Source: Ignavibacteria bacterium
GTDB taxonomy: Bacteria; Bacteroidota; Ignavibacteria; Ch128b
Direction: 5' to 3'
Length of the DNA: 64,000 nucleotides
NCBI GenBank assembly: GCA_016873845.1
Contig: VGVX01000003.1
Location: 49,637 to 113,636, forward strand
Shown here: positions 16,321-25,358 of the stretch, piece by piece
How positions within the stretch are numbered: the first letter of the stretch is position 1
Layout: every line of letters begins with the position of its first letter
Position numbers and translations under genes: made by a program
Notes under the pieces: model-generated
The model's input: the letters and a program-made list of their open reading frames with translations, nothing else
Told to the model about the DNA's origin: nothing
Databases searched by the model: none

Positions 16321-16824
16321 ATGTCAAACGGAACTTATGAACCAATCAAAAAAGTTTCGATAGTTGTTTCGCGAGGTTCACTCGAAGGCGTTTATCCAGG
16401 ATTAATCATGGCAAACGGTGCAAGAATGGAAGGAATTGAAGCAACACTTTTCTTTACATTCTTTGGACTGCACGCAGTAATTGAAAAGAAAATGGATAAA
16501 ATCAAAGTTGCCACGGTTGGGAATCCTGCAATGTGTGTACCATCTGCAATGGGTCCTGGCTTACCAACATGGATGGGCGCAATTCCCGGAATGTCCTGGT
16601 TTGCTACTGGAATGATGAAAAAAGAAATGGAAAAACTCGATATTCCACCAATTCGTGAATTCATCGAGATGATCCACGATGCAGGCTGTGAGATTTATGG
16701 ATGCAAAGCAACTGTCGATATGTTTCATTTAACGAAGAAAGATTTCTGCCCGCAAGTTGATGGAATTATTTCCGTCGGTGAGTTTTATGAGAAATCAGCT
16801 GGTGCTCAAATAATATTTACTTAA
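16321..16824 (+). CDS. DsrE2-type sulfur transferase (DsrE/DsrF family)
   Basis: This 167-residue protein resembles the DsrE2 subgroup: the opening KVSIVVSRGSLEGVYPGLIMA, a central hydrophobic stretch (LFFTFFGLHAVI), and the paired cysteines in DAGCEIYGCKATVDMF, of which the second is the probable persulfide carrier. It passes sulfur among TusA-, DsrC- or TusE-like partners. It sits 44 bases after tusE with AGGAG before the ATG. Unlike many DsrE2 clusters, no TusA or rhodanese gene is adjacent in this window. Family assignment is good; direction of sulfur flow is inference. Confidence 0.82.
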   Translation: MSNGTYEPIKKVSIVVSRGSLEGVYPGLIMANGARMEGIEATLFFTFFGLHAVIEKKMDKIKVATVGNPAMCVPSAMGPGLPTWMGAIPGMSWFATGMMKKEMEKLDIPPIREFIEMIHDAGCEIYGCKATVDMFHLTKKDFCPQVDGIISVGEFYEKSAGAQIIFT

Positions 16825-16909
16825 GAGTTAATTAGAAACTTCTAGCATTTCGATTCATTCAGGTGGATCGATAATTTAACTAAATCAAAAACATAGTAGA
16901 GAGGAATTT

Positions 16910-18016
16910 ATGCGTCTAAGGATGTTAACTATCTTATTTTTGATCTCGTACGTCATTCTGCCTGCCACAGATCACGGCATATATTTGCATGTTGTTTCCA
17001 ATATTAAGGATGATTTCAATAAAGTCGGCGAGGAGGTAAAGTCGAAATTAAAATCTGCTGGATACGATATTTTATATTTCGACGATGTATCTACTCCAGA
17101 TATTGTCAGAACAAAAAATGACGAGCATTGCGGATTTAGAGCGCAACTAATCGTTGTAAGTTCGGATGAGTATTCTAAAATGCTGACTTCAAAAGGGAAC
17201 CAGTATTTAATTGGAGCTTTTTTGAGAGTCGGTATTTTTGAGACTCCCGACGGAGTGCAAATTTCTATTGCAGATCCCGAAACTATTAATAGGATAATTT
17301 TTAATAATCTTTGGGAAAATAATAAAAGAAATGAGTATGAGCAGATCATTTCTAAGACAAAGGAATTTAAATCAGGATTCATTAAAACAATCCATTCCAT
17401 AAGCAGCGGCAATAAAATAGAAAAAGCGATGGAGCCAATTCGAAGTGCGAAAGATTTACGTGAATCATCCAGAGATATGTTTATGATGGTTGGCAAGATG
17501 ACTTTCTTCAACGATGAAGATCAATTCCCGCTCGTTTATTCGCGAAAAAATAATGATGGAAAAGAAGGGATTGAAAAGCTGTTAAGTGAAATGCAAATCA
17601 ATCTTAAAAACTTCAAACCGACTAAAGATGACGTAGAATATAGATATGTTGCTTCACCGGAAGTCTTAAAATGGAATATTATTAGTAAAGTTTATTCTCC
17701 TGATTCATTCGCTGTTGTTCTTGGTGTTACAAGACCTCAGACTGAAGGTTTATCTTTTCACATTTGTGGAACAAGCCGAGAGACAAAACAAAATAAATGT
17801 CCGGGGATAGATCACGTAACAGCATATCCGATAGAAGTTCTGATAATTCAAAATCGAGGTGAGCTTCAAGTTTATACTGCTCGCGAAATGTTTAGAATGG
17901 ATATGTACTTTTGGGATGCCGGAAAAATGGCTTTCATGAATCATATGAGCATGCCATCGATTTTGGATGAATCGATTCGTATGGCGCTGCTTGGTAAATA
18001 TTATAAACCAGATTAA
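16910..18016 (+). CDS. Secreted protein of unknown function
   Basis: This 368-residue protein has a signal peptide (MRLRMLTILFLISYVILPAT) and no further membrane segment, so it is probably periplasmic. The first half (about 20-150) has alternating helix/strand text (FNKVGEEVKSKLKSAGYDILY ... AFLRVGIFETPDG) that recalls the DUF302 fold, a weak resemblance. The second half (180-368) includes SRDMFMMVGKMTFF, GLSFHICGTSRETKQN and MYFWDAGKMAFMNHMSMP, which I do not recognise. It follows dsrE2 by 85 bases with AGAGAGGAA before the ATG and precedes an outer-membrane barrel gene, so it may be the periplasmic end of the sulfur system. That is context only. Confidence 0.5.
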   Translation: MRLRMLTILFLISYVILPATDHGIYLHVVSNIKDDFNKVGEEVKSKLKSAGYDILYFDDVSTPDIVRTKNDEHCGFRAQLIVVSSDEYSKMLTSKGNQYLIGAFLRVGIFETPDGVQISIADPETINRIIFNNLWENNKRNEYEQIISKTKEFKSGFIKTIHSISSGNKIEKAMEPIRSAKDLRESSRDMFMMVGKMTFFNDEDQFPLVYSRKNNDGKEGIEKLLSEMQINLKNFKPTKDDVEYRYVASPEVLKWNIISKVYSPDSFAVVLGVTRPQTEGLSFHICGTSRETKQNKCPGIDHVTAYPIEVLIIQNRGELQVYTAREMFRMDMYFWDAGKMAFMNHMSMPSILDESIRMALLGKYYKPD

Positions 18017-18108
18017 TTCAGTACAAGTCAATGAACTTTGGTTTAAATCAAAAACTAACTGTCCTTATAACAAACAAACAAAAACAATTAAGTAACAGGA
18101 GTAAATCT

Positions 18109-19602
18109 ATGAAGTTAATCTTAAAGACTTCGTTTTTACTTGTTTTATTTACATCGTTGACTTTTGCCCAGACGGGAACGCGGCTGGTTGACTTTAATGC
18201 AAAGTCGATTGGGAGAGGTGGAACAAGTATCGGTACATTCGATAGCCCTGCTTTAATGATGAACAATCCTGCAGGTATTTCTTTTTTATCAAATTCTATG
18301 TTGGATGCAAATATTTCGCTTATGTTTCCAAAAATTCACTTCACAAATACTTTAAATGATGCGGATGGCGACAAAAATATGTTTCCATTACCTGCACTTG
18401 GTTATGTGAACAAATATCCCGAAAGTGATTTCACCTGGGGAGTTGGCTTCTTCACAGCTGGTGGTATGGGTGCAGATTTAAAACTAATGCATGCACTTTA
18501 CCGCGATCAAACTGGAAACTCTGTATTGCAAGAGTACCATTCTCAACTTGCTTCAATGCAAGGAGGAATATCTGCTGCATATAAATTCACAGAGAATTTA
18601 TCTTTGGGTGTAAGTTTGCATGGTGTATACAGTATGCTCGAATTCTGGATGCCATACTCACTTGATCCATCGATTATGAAAGGTATAGCAATGCCTGGAA
18701 TGACCTTTGGACAATTATTCGCTGCACCTCCAACTGCAGGTGGTTTTGGATATGATGAAGTAACTGCATCTGCAAAAATGAGCGATCTTACAGCAATTGG
18801 TTTCAACGGAAAAGTTGGTTTAGCATATCAATGCAATGATCTATTTTCATTGGGATTGAGCTACACAATGCCCACACCATTGACTTATAAAAATGGCAAA
18901 GCAAAGATGGATATGACATATCAATTCAATGACGCCTTTGCAAAGGCAATTCAAGGATATAAAATGCTAAATCCAAGTGCAACTGATGCACAGGCACAAG
19001 CTGCGGTGATGGCGCAATTTGATGGAATGAGAATTGACCTCACAAAAGGTGTTGCCGCGGATTACGATTTGAATCTCGATTTGACTTTTCCACAATCAGT
19101 TGGATTTGGTATTTCTTATAAACCATCTGCAAGTCTTAATTTGGCACTAGACGTAGAATGGATTAATTGGAAATCTGCTTTCGATAATATGACAATTAAA
19201 TTATCGAACGGCGCTAATCCAAATATAAATAAAATGCTTGGAAACACGGGTACATTTGATTTAGAATTTCCATTGAACTGGAAGAATTCATTTGTTGTTA
19301 AGGTCGGGGGTGAATATATGGTCAATCACGATCTAACATTCCGATTGGGATTTGCACATGGAACTAATCCGGTTCCGGAAGAAACAGTCTTTCCAGTATT
19401 TCCAGCCATTGTAGAAAACCATTTAATGGTCGGTGGTAGTTACAAAATAGCAAAACCACTTACTCTTCATTTTGCATACGAAATGGCATTAAATAATTCT
19501 TTAACTGCATCTAAACCAAGTTTGATTGCAAATGAATATGATGGAAGCACAAGTAAACTTGGAACAAGTATCGGTCATTTAGCGATTTCATATAATTTCT
19601 AG
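18109..19602 (+). CDS. OmpP1/FadL-family outer-membrane channel
   Basis: This 497-residue outer-membrane protein belongs to the FadL group of 14-stranded barrels that admit hydrophobic compounds. After the signal peptide (MKLILKTSFLLVLFTSLTFA) come GRGGTSIGTFDSPALMMNNP, the N-terminal hatch signature with an Asn-Pro, repeated amphipathic strands, and a terminal aromatic (AISYNF). An earlier ATG at 18031 is in frame, but I chose 18109 because AGGAG lies seven bases before it and the signal peptide starts there. It follows the secreted unknown protein closely. Elemental sulfur, polysulfide or an organic substrate could be the cargo; the sequence does not say. A terminator hairpin follows at 19628-19667. 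Confidence 0.85.
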   Translation: MKLILKTSFLLVLFTSLTFAQTGTRLVDFNAKSIGRGGTSIGTFDSPALMMNNPAGISFLSNSMLDANISLMFPKIHFTNTLNDADGDKNMFPLPALGYVNKYPESDFTWGVGFFTAGGMGADLKLMHALYRDQTGNSVLQEYHSQLASMQGGISAAYKFTENLSLGVSLHGVYSMLEFWMPYSLDPSIMKGIAMPGMTFGQLFAAPPTAGGFGYDEVTASAKMSDLTAIGFNGKVGLAYQCNDLFSLGLSYTMPTPLTYKNGKAKMDMTYQFNDAFAKAIQGYKMLNPSATDAQAQAAVMAQFDGMRIDLTKGVAADYDLNLDLTFPQSVGFGISYKPSASLNLALDVEWINWKSAFDNMTIKLSNGANPNINKMLGNTGTFDLEFPLNWKNSFVVKVGGEYMVNHDLTFRLGFAHGTNPVPEETVFPVFPAIVENHLMVGGSYKIAKPLTLHFAYEMALNNSLTASKPSLIANEYDGSTSKLGTSIGHLAISYNF

Positions 19603-19627
19603 TTTAGAGATTGTATTCTCTCCTCAC

Positions 19628-19667
19628 AGAACCAATCGTTCGATAATTAGAATGGTTGGTTCTTTTA
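19628..19667. terminator. likely bidirectional intrinsic terminator
   Basis: AGAACCAA (19628-19635) pairs with TTGGTTCT (19656-19663) and is followed by TTTATTTT. It lies between the convergent fadL-like and alaX-like genes. Confidence 0.65.
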
Positions 19668-19669
19668 TT

Positions 19670-20104
19670 TTAAAGAAGTTTAAATCTCAATCGTAATATT
19701 TCATTCTCAAAACTTGTAGAGATGATCTTGAACTGACCGATTTCTGATGTATTGCTTACGTGCAGCCCGCTGCAGGGACATGCATCGTAATCGCCGATTT
19801 TTATGATTCGTAAAGTTTCTCCAGCATCGTCAGGAAGTTTCTCCAGATTAAAAAGTTCTTCTGCTTCGTTTCTCGAGATGAATTCTTCAAACACGTTGGA
19901 GTTTGAGCTGATTACATTATTCACCCGAGTTTCGATCTCTAAAGTTTCTTCTTGGGTAATTTCTCGGCTGAATCTGTAATCACATTTAGATTTTTTCTTT
20001 TCGATGTGTGCGCTGAATGCTCTGCCGCAATTGAACATTCTTACCATGGTTTGATTAAGAATATGCTCAGCTGAGTGCATTCTTGGGTCATAATCTTTTT
20101 TCAT
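19670..20104 (-). CDS. AlaX-like alanyl-tRNA editing protein
   Basis: This 144-residue stand-alone editing domain is related to the second editing domain of threonyl/alanyl-tRNA synthetases. Zinc-binding motifs are HSAEH (residues 10-14, HxxxH) and, near the C-terminus, CPCSGLHV (CxxxH type). Such proteins hydrolyse Ser-tRNA(Ala) or Gly-tRNA(Ala). At 144 residues it is a short AlaX form. It lies 16 bases after the quinone oxidoreductase stop on the same strand, so it is the second gene of that unit. Confidence 0.82.
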   Translation of the reverse strand: MKKDYDPRMHSAEHILNQTMVRMFNCGRAFSAHIEKKKSKCDYRFSREITQEETLEIETRVNNVISSNSNVFEEFISRNEAEELFNLEKLPDDAGETLRIIKIGDYDACPCSGLHVSNTSEIGQFKIISTSFENEILRLRFKLL

Positions 20105-20120
20105 ATTTGCATTTTCTCTG

Positions 20121-21137
20121 TTATACAGTTAGTACAACTTTCCCAATTGTTTCCCCGGATTTTAATCGTGCGACCGCATTTGGAAGCTGCTCAAATGGAA
20201 ATCGTTCGTTAATAATTGGTTTGGGTAAATTTAATTCTAGAATTTCTGGAAGCATTCCTTTCAACATGTCGACTCTATCATAAATCCAAATCAAGTTGAA
20301 TCCGCTGACAGTTCTATTTTGTTCGATGATATTCAAAGTGTCAATCTTTGGTCTTTTCATGTAATTATAAATGAGTTTTAGATAATTTGAACCAAATTTG
20401 CCCGTTGAGAAACTTGCACTTCCGTAGATAATCATCCTTCCGGTTGGGGCGAGTAAATTAAATTTGTCTGTCAAACCTTTTCCGCCTACAGCTTCCAAAA
20501 CGAGATCAAGAGTACGATCTTTCAATGCAGTTCGGATATTATTTTTAAGATTCTTATCTCTCAATAATACTTCATCATATCCTTCTGATTTTGCGAATTT
20601 TACTTTCTCTTCTCTTCCTACAATTCCAATCGTAAAAGCAGAAAACTTTTTCGCAATTCGATTCGCATAAATTCCGACTCCACCGGCTGCACTTTCAATT
20701 AAAACAGTCCCACCAGAATGTAGATTTCCCAACTTAGTTAGTGCGTAAAAGGCAGTTAGAGCATTAACTATAAAACTTGCCCCTTCATCGAATGTCCATT
20801 CATCGGGCAGCTTAAGCGTATAACGTTGGTCAATATTTAAATGTGTTGCATAACTTCCAAATTTGATTACTCCCATCACACTATCACCGATTTGGAAATC
20901 ATTAACAGCTGATCCTTTCTGTATAATCACTCCAGAAAATTCTAAACCAGGAATAAAGTTTCGTTTCGGTGCCGCTTTATAAAAACCAAGGATGGTAAAG
21001 ATATCTGCAAAATTCAATCCGATTGCTTTAACTTCGACAGTAACTTCGTTTTTGAGTGGAGCGTCTAAAGGTTCTGAAACGAACTTCAATTTCCTAATTG
21101 AACCAGGTCGGTCAATTCTATAAACTTGTCTAATCAT
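20121..21137 (-). CDS. Zinc-free quinone oxidoreductase (MDR family)
   Basis: This 338-residue medium-chain reductase has a GroES-like N-terminus (VTVEVKAIGLNFADIFTILG) and a Rossmann domain with AAGGVGIYANRIAKKF and DLVLEAVGGKGLTDKF. The catalytic zinc cysteine ligands of alcohol dehydrogenases are absent, as in NADPH:quinone reductases. The text is closest to the VAT-1/zeta-crystallin-like group. It is cotranscribed with alaX. A 28-base perfect palindrome 71 bases upstream of its start (21208-21235) may be a repressor site controlling it or the divergent M3 peptidase. Confidence 0.82.
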   Translation of the reverse strand: MIRQVYRIDRPGSIRKLKFVSEPLDAPLKNEVTVEVKAIGLNFADIFTILGFYKAAPKRNFIPGLEFSGVIIQKGSAVNDFQIGDSVMGVIKFGSYATHLNIDQRYTLKLPDEWTFDEGASFIVNALTAFYALTKLGNLHSGGTVLIESAAGGVGIYANRIAKKFSAFTIGIVGREEKVKFAKSEGYDEVLLRDKNLKNNIRTALKDRTLDLVLEAVGGKGLTDKFNLLAPTGRMIIYGSASFSTGKFGSNYLKLIYNYMKRPKIDTLNIIEQNRTVSGFNLIWIYDRVDMLKGMLPEILELNLPKPIINERFPFEQLPNAVARLKSGETIGKVVLTV

Positions 21138-21207
21138 TGAAAATCTTATAACTCTTGCGACAAGCTAAAAAGTTTAGGAAATAATGGCAATGATAAATTA
21201 AATAATT

Positions 21208-21235
21208 TGCTGTCACCGACCGGTCGGTGACAGCA
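21208..21235. promoter_or_regulatory. 28-bp perfect palindrome, candidate TetR-type operator
   Basis: A perfect 14+14 inverted repeat lies in the 200-base divergent region between the quinone oxidoreductase and M3 peptidase genes. Its core is GTCACCGACCGGTCGGTGAC. GC-rich dyads built on ACCGACCGGTCGGT resemble known TetR-family operators for lipid-degradation regulons. No TetR gene lies in the window. Confidence 0.55.
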
Positions 21236-21337
21236 GCAAGCTAACCAATTCAAAACTAATTCAAGTTTGAATCAATAGGGGAAAATTTTAACTTGCTGAA
21301 AAATATATGCGAGAACTGAAAAAAGCGAGGAATAAAA

Positions 21338-23449
21338 ATGAGAAGTTTTCTTTATTTAATCACCACAATTCTTTTTTTACAAAACCTATGTATAGCACAA
21401 AATAATATGATGAAAACCGCTAATCCCTTTTTTGAAGAATACAAAACTCCCTTCCAAGTTCCACCATTCGATAAGATTAAAGAAGTGCATTATATGCCTG
21501 CATTCAAAGCTGGGATGGAAGAACAACAAAAAGAAGTAGATGATATTATTAACAACAATGCAGCCCCAACTTTTTCAAACACAATTGAAGCACTTGAATA
21601 CAGCGGAAATCTTCTTAATAAAGTCAGCTATGTTTTTTACAATTTGAATTCAGCTGACACAAATGAATCACTTCAGAAAATTGCGAAAGATGTTTCACCG
21701 CTTCTATCAAAGCATCGTGATGATATTAACTTAAGCGAAAAACTTTTTCAAAGAGTTAAGTCAGTTTACGAAAATCGAAGTAATTTTAATTTAACTCCAG
21801 AGCAAATCAGATTACTCGATGAATACTACAAAGATTTTGTTCGAGGCGGAGCTAATTTAGATGAAAAGCAAAAAGAAAGAATGCGAGAAATTAATAAAGA
21901 GCTTTCTCTTCTCACATTAAAATTTGGCGAGAACAACTTAAAGGAAACCAATTCATTTAAAATGATTTTGGAAAATGAAGAAGATCTTATCGGATTGCCT
22001 CAGTCAAATAAAGAAAGCTCGAGCAAAGCTGCGAAAGAAGCTGGTTTAGATGGTAAATGGTTATTCACATTAGACAAGCCAAGTCTCATTCCATTTCTTC
22101 AGTACTCAAATCGACGTGATTTGCGTGAAAAAATGTTCAAAGCTTACATTAACCGCGGAAATAATAACAACGAGTATGACAATAAAGAAATTTTATCGAA
22201 AATTGTTTCGCTTCGCATAGAAAAGGCTAAACTGCTTGGATACAACAACCATGCTGAATTTATACTTGAAGAAAATATGGCAAAGACTCCGGATAAAGTT
22301 TATGAATTCATGAAACAGTTATGGGAGCCAGCTTTGGGTGTAGCTAAAAATGAAGCAGCCGAGCTTCAGGAAATGATTAAAAAAGATGGAGGTGATTTTC
22401 AGTTAGCACCGTGGGATTGGTGGTACTATTCCGAAAGAATTAAAAAAGAGAAATATGAACTAGATGAAGAAGAAATGCGGCCGTATTTCAAGTTAGAAAA
22501 CGTCAGAAACGGCGTATTTGATGTTGCCAACAAACTGTATGGAATTACTTTTTACGAAAGAAAAGATATTCCAATTTATCATCCCGACGTTCAAGTATTT
22601 GAAGTTAAAGAATCTGATGGTAAACATATCGGAATCCTATTCATGGATTTTCACCCACGGCAAGGTAAAAGAGTCGGTGCCTGGATGAATTCCTTCCGCA
22701 AGCAGTATCGTGAGAAAGGGAAAAACATCACTCCATTAATTGCAAACGTTTGCAATTTCTCCAAACCAACAGCAAACAAACCTGCACTTCTTAGCTTTGA
22801 AGAGGTAGAAACATTATTTCATGAATTTGGTCATGCTCTTCATGGGTTGCTTTCAAACAGTACATATCCAAGTTTAACAGGGACTTCGGTACCGCGTGAT
22901 TTTGTTGAACTCTGTTCTCAAATCATGGAAAATTGGGCGAATGAACCTGAAGTTCTAAAAACTTATGCACGACATTATTTAACTAACGAACCGATTCCCG
23001 ATGAACTTATCGAACGAATGAAAAAAGCAGAACACTTCAATCAAGGATTTGCAACTGTAGAATATCTTGCTGCTGCATTTCTCGATATGGACTTGCACAC
23101 TTTGAATGAGCCAATTTCAATTGATCCAATGGAATTTGAAGAGAAGTCTCTCATAAATATTCAATTAATTCCAGAAATAGTTGTGCGCTATAGAAGTCCA
23201 TATTTCAATCATATTTTTTCCGGCGGATACTCATCGGGGTACTACAGTTATGTTTGGGCAGAAGTCCTCGATGCTGATGCTTTTGAAGCATTTAAAGAAA
23301 CAAGTTTGTTTGATAAAAAAACTGCACAGAGTTTTCGAGATAATATTCTCTCAAAAGGGGGAACCGAAGATCCAATGGAACTCTATCTAAAATTTAGAGG
23401 GAGAGAACCAAAAGTTGATCCTTTGTTGAAAAGAAAAGGCCTCAATTAG
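21338..23449 (+). CDS. M3-family metallopeptidase (peptidyl-dipeptidase Dcp-like)
   Basis: This 703-residue zinc peptidase has a signal peptide (residues 1-20, ending CIAQ), a long helical N-terminal domain and the active site HEFGHALH at about residues 495-502, with the third zinc ligand in the downstream VPRDFVELCSQIMENW. The end of the protein carries FSGGYSSGYYSYVWAEVLDADAF, a strong M3 signature at about residues 627-650. Dcp-type enzymes cut dipeptides from the C-terminus of oligopeptides. The signal peptide puts it in the periplasm, where it may work with the DPP-IV-type enzyme. Length is standard for the family. Confidence 0.92.
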   Translation: MRSFLYLITTILFLQNLCIAQNNMMKTANPFFEEYKTPFQVPPFDKIKEVHYMPAFKAGMEEQQKEVDDIINNNAAPTFSNTIEALEYSGNLLNKVSYVFYNLNSADTNESLQKIAKDVSPLLSKHRDDINLSEKLFQRVKSVYENRSNFNLTPEQIRLLDEYYKDFVRGGANLDEKQKERMREINKELSLLTLKFGENNLKETNSFKMILENEEDLIGLPQSNKESSSKAAKEAGLDGKWLFTLDKPSLIPFLQYSNRRDLREKMFKAYINRGNNNNEYDNKEILSKIVSLRIEKAKLLGYNNHAEFILEENMAKTPDKVYEFMKQLWEPALGVAKNEAAELQEMIKKDGGDFQLAPWDWWYYSERIKKEKYELDEEEMRPYFKLENVRNGVFDVANKLYGITFYERKDIPIYHPDVQVFEVKESDGKHIGILFMDFHPRQGKRVGAWMNSFRKQYREKGKNITPLIANVCNFSKPTANKPALLSFEEVETLFHEFGHALHGLLSNSTYPSLTGTSVPRDFVELCSQIMENWANEPEVLKTYARHYLTNEPIPDELIERMKKAEHFNQGFATVEYLAAAFLDMDLHTLNEPISIDPMEFEEKSLINIQLIPEIVVRYRSPYFNHIFSGGYSSGYYSYVWAEVLDADAFEAFKETSLFDKKTAQSFRDNILSKGGTEDPMELYLKFRGREPKVDPLLKRKGLN

Positions 23450-23505
23450 GATTAAGTAAGGCTAAGGTTTAGACTAAGGCTGAGGTATATTGATTGCGTA
23501 AATAA

Positions 23506-25107
23506 ATGACGAGAAACTTGAAATCAGAAAAATCAAAATTCGATTATGATTATTTGGTTATTGGCAGCGGATTTGGTGGTTCGGTCGCTGCGCTTCGGTT
23601 ATCCGAAAAAGGTTATAAAGTCCTTGTCGTTGAAAAAGGAAAGTGGTTTTCATCTAAAGATTTTCCTGAAACTAATTGGAATCTAAAACGCTGGCTCTGG
23701 CTTCCCATTTTTAGATTTTTTGGTTTCTTTAAAATAACATTCTATCAGCATGTTGGAATATTATCTGGAGTTGGGATCGGCGGCGGCTCTTTAGTTTATG
23801 CAAACACTTTACCGATTCCCAAAAAAGAATTCTTCCAAGCTAAATCGTGGGTACATCTTGCAGACTGGGAAACGGAATTAACTCCTCATTATGAAACAAG
23901 CAAACGAATGATGGGAGTTGTGCAAAATCCGAGATTAGAAAATGGAGATAAAGCACTTCAGCAGCTTGCGAAAGAAATTGGTAAAGATAAATTCTTTGAA
24001 CCAACACAAGTGGCTGTTTTCTTTGGTGAGCCAACTAAAACAGTGAAAGATCCATATTTCAACGGGGAAGGTCCAGATCGATCTGGCTGTACTTTTTGTG
24101 GTGGGTGTATGATAGGCTGCCGTGAGAATGCAAAAAACTCACTTGACAAGAACTATCTCTTCCTTGCGCAAAAAAAAGGGGCAGAAATATTATCTGAATC
24201 GAAAGTTTATGACATAATCCCAATCGATAATAAAGATGGAAGCGATGGTTATATTATTAAATGGAAATCATCAACAAATTTTTTCAAAACAAAATCTGAA
24301 GCAAGAGTTCAAGGAATTGTTTTCGCTGGAGGCGTTCTTGGGACAATTCCGCTAATGCTGAAATTGAAAAAAACATCTTTACCTAATCTTTCTAATAAAA
24401 TTGGTTACAACGTAAGAACGAATTGTGAAAGTCTGATGGGTGTTGTTGCTCCGAATAAAGCAACAGTATTCTCAGATGGAATTGCTATTAGTTCAATCCT
24501 TCACACCGATGAACACAGCCATCTCGAGCCAGTAAGGTATCCATCTGGTTCAGGATTTTGGCGGCTGCAGTTGGCTCCATTAACTTCTGGAAGAAATGTG
24601 ATCGTTAGATTATTGAAAGCAATTGCAGAAATTCTAAAGCATCCAATTACTTATTCGAAAATATATTTTGTGAGAGATTGGGCAAAAAAAACACAGATAC
24701 TTCTCTACATGCGGACAATTAGCGGAACGATTAGATTTACACGCGGCTGGTTTGGAATGAAATCTAAAATTGGAGAAGGAACATTACCAACCGCATTTAT
24801 GCCTGAAGCAGCAAAATTAGCAAAGCAATTTGGCAGAATAGTAAATGGAACGCCTGGTGCCTTGCTCTCGGAAATTATTCTCGGAATTCCCACAACAGCT
24901 CATATTCTCGGCGGTGCTACGATGGGAATAAATTCTGAGGAAGGTGTAATTGATAAAGAGAACCGAGTCTTTGGTTATAAAAATATGTATATATGTGATG
25001 GTTCAATGATATCTGCAAATCCAGGAGTGAATCCATCACTTACAATTCTTGCATTAAGCGAAAGAGCGATGAGTAAGATTGAAATGAAAAAATCTGTGAA
25101 GAACTGA
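23506..25107 (+). CDS. GMC-family FAD oxidoreductase (cholesterol-oxidase-like)
   Basis: This 533-residue flavoprotein begins with the FAD-binding fold VIGSGFGGSVAALRLSEKGY (residues 16-35) followed by VLVVEKG. It has the GMC segment GVGIGGGSLVYANTLP and a C-terminal NPGVNPSLTILALSERA that closes the FAD site. A four-cysteine segment (CTFCGGCMIGC) near residues 198-208 is unusual for GMC enzymes but occurs in the long cholesterol-oxidase-like group of GMC proteins. Substrate unknown; sterol or other alcohols are possible. No signal peptide. It follows the M3 gene by 56 bases, with no clear shared function. Confidence 0.82.
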   Translation: MTRNLKSEKSKFDYDYLVIGSGFGGSVAALRLSEKGYKVLVVEKGKWFSSKDFPETNWNLKRWLWLPIFRFFGFFKITFYQHVGILSGVGIGGGSLVYANTLPIPKKEFFQAKSWVHLADWETELTPHYETSKRMMGVVQNPRLENGDKALQQLAKEIGKDKFFEPTQVAVFFGEPTKTVKDPYFNGEGPDRSGCTFCGGCMIGCRENAKNSLDKNYLFLAQKKGAEILSESKVYDIIPIDNKDGSDGYIIKWKSSTNFFKTKSEARVQGIVFAGGVLGTIPLMLKLKKTSLPNLSNKIGYNVRTNCESLMGVVAPNKATVFSDGIAISSILHTDEHSHLEPVRYPSGSGFWRLQLAPLTSGRNVIVRLLKAIAEILKHPITYSKIYFVRDWAKKTQILLYMRTISGTIRFTRGWFGMKSKIGEGTLPTAFMPEAAKLAKQFGRIVNGTPGALLSEIILGIPTTAHILGGATMGINSEEGVIDKENRVFGYKNMYICDGSMISANPGVNPSLTILALSERAMSKIEMKKSVKN

Positions 25108-25134
25108 TTTTATTAAAAAAGTAAATTCGATATG

Positions 25135-25220
25135 CGGAGAGGGAGGGATTCGAACCCCCGGTAGCCAGAGACTACAACGGTTTTCAAGACCGCCGCTTTC
25201 AACCACTCAGCCACCTCTCC
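25135..25220 (-). tRNA. tRNA-Ser (UGA)
   Basis: An 86-base tRNA on the minus strand. The acceptor stem is GGAGAGG/CCTCTCC with discriminator G, a long variable arm follows the anticodon stem as in class II tRNAs, the anticodon loop centres on TGA (CTTGAAA), and the T loop is GTTCGAATC. CCA is not encoded. Confidence 0.95.
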
Positions 25221-25358
25221 ATAAAAAACATTTTATCAGAGGTCAAATTGATTTTATCGGTTGCAAAATTAAGAATTATGAAATGATTAACCAAGTCATT
25301 TTAATTGCCAGAAAAACAAATTTCATTCAACCTTCAAAATACTTAATTTTGATTAAAT

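Noticed and set aside
18031-18108. Longer start for the FadL-type protein
   Set aside because: The extra 26 residues (with NKQKQLSNRSKS) would hide the signal peptide; AGGAG at 18097-18101 points to ATG 18109.
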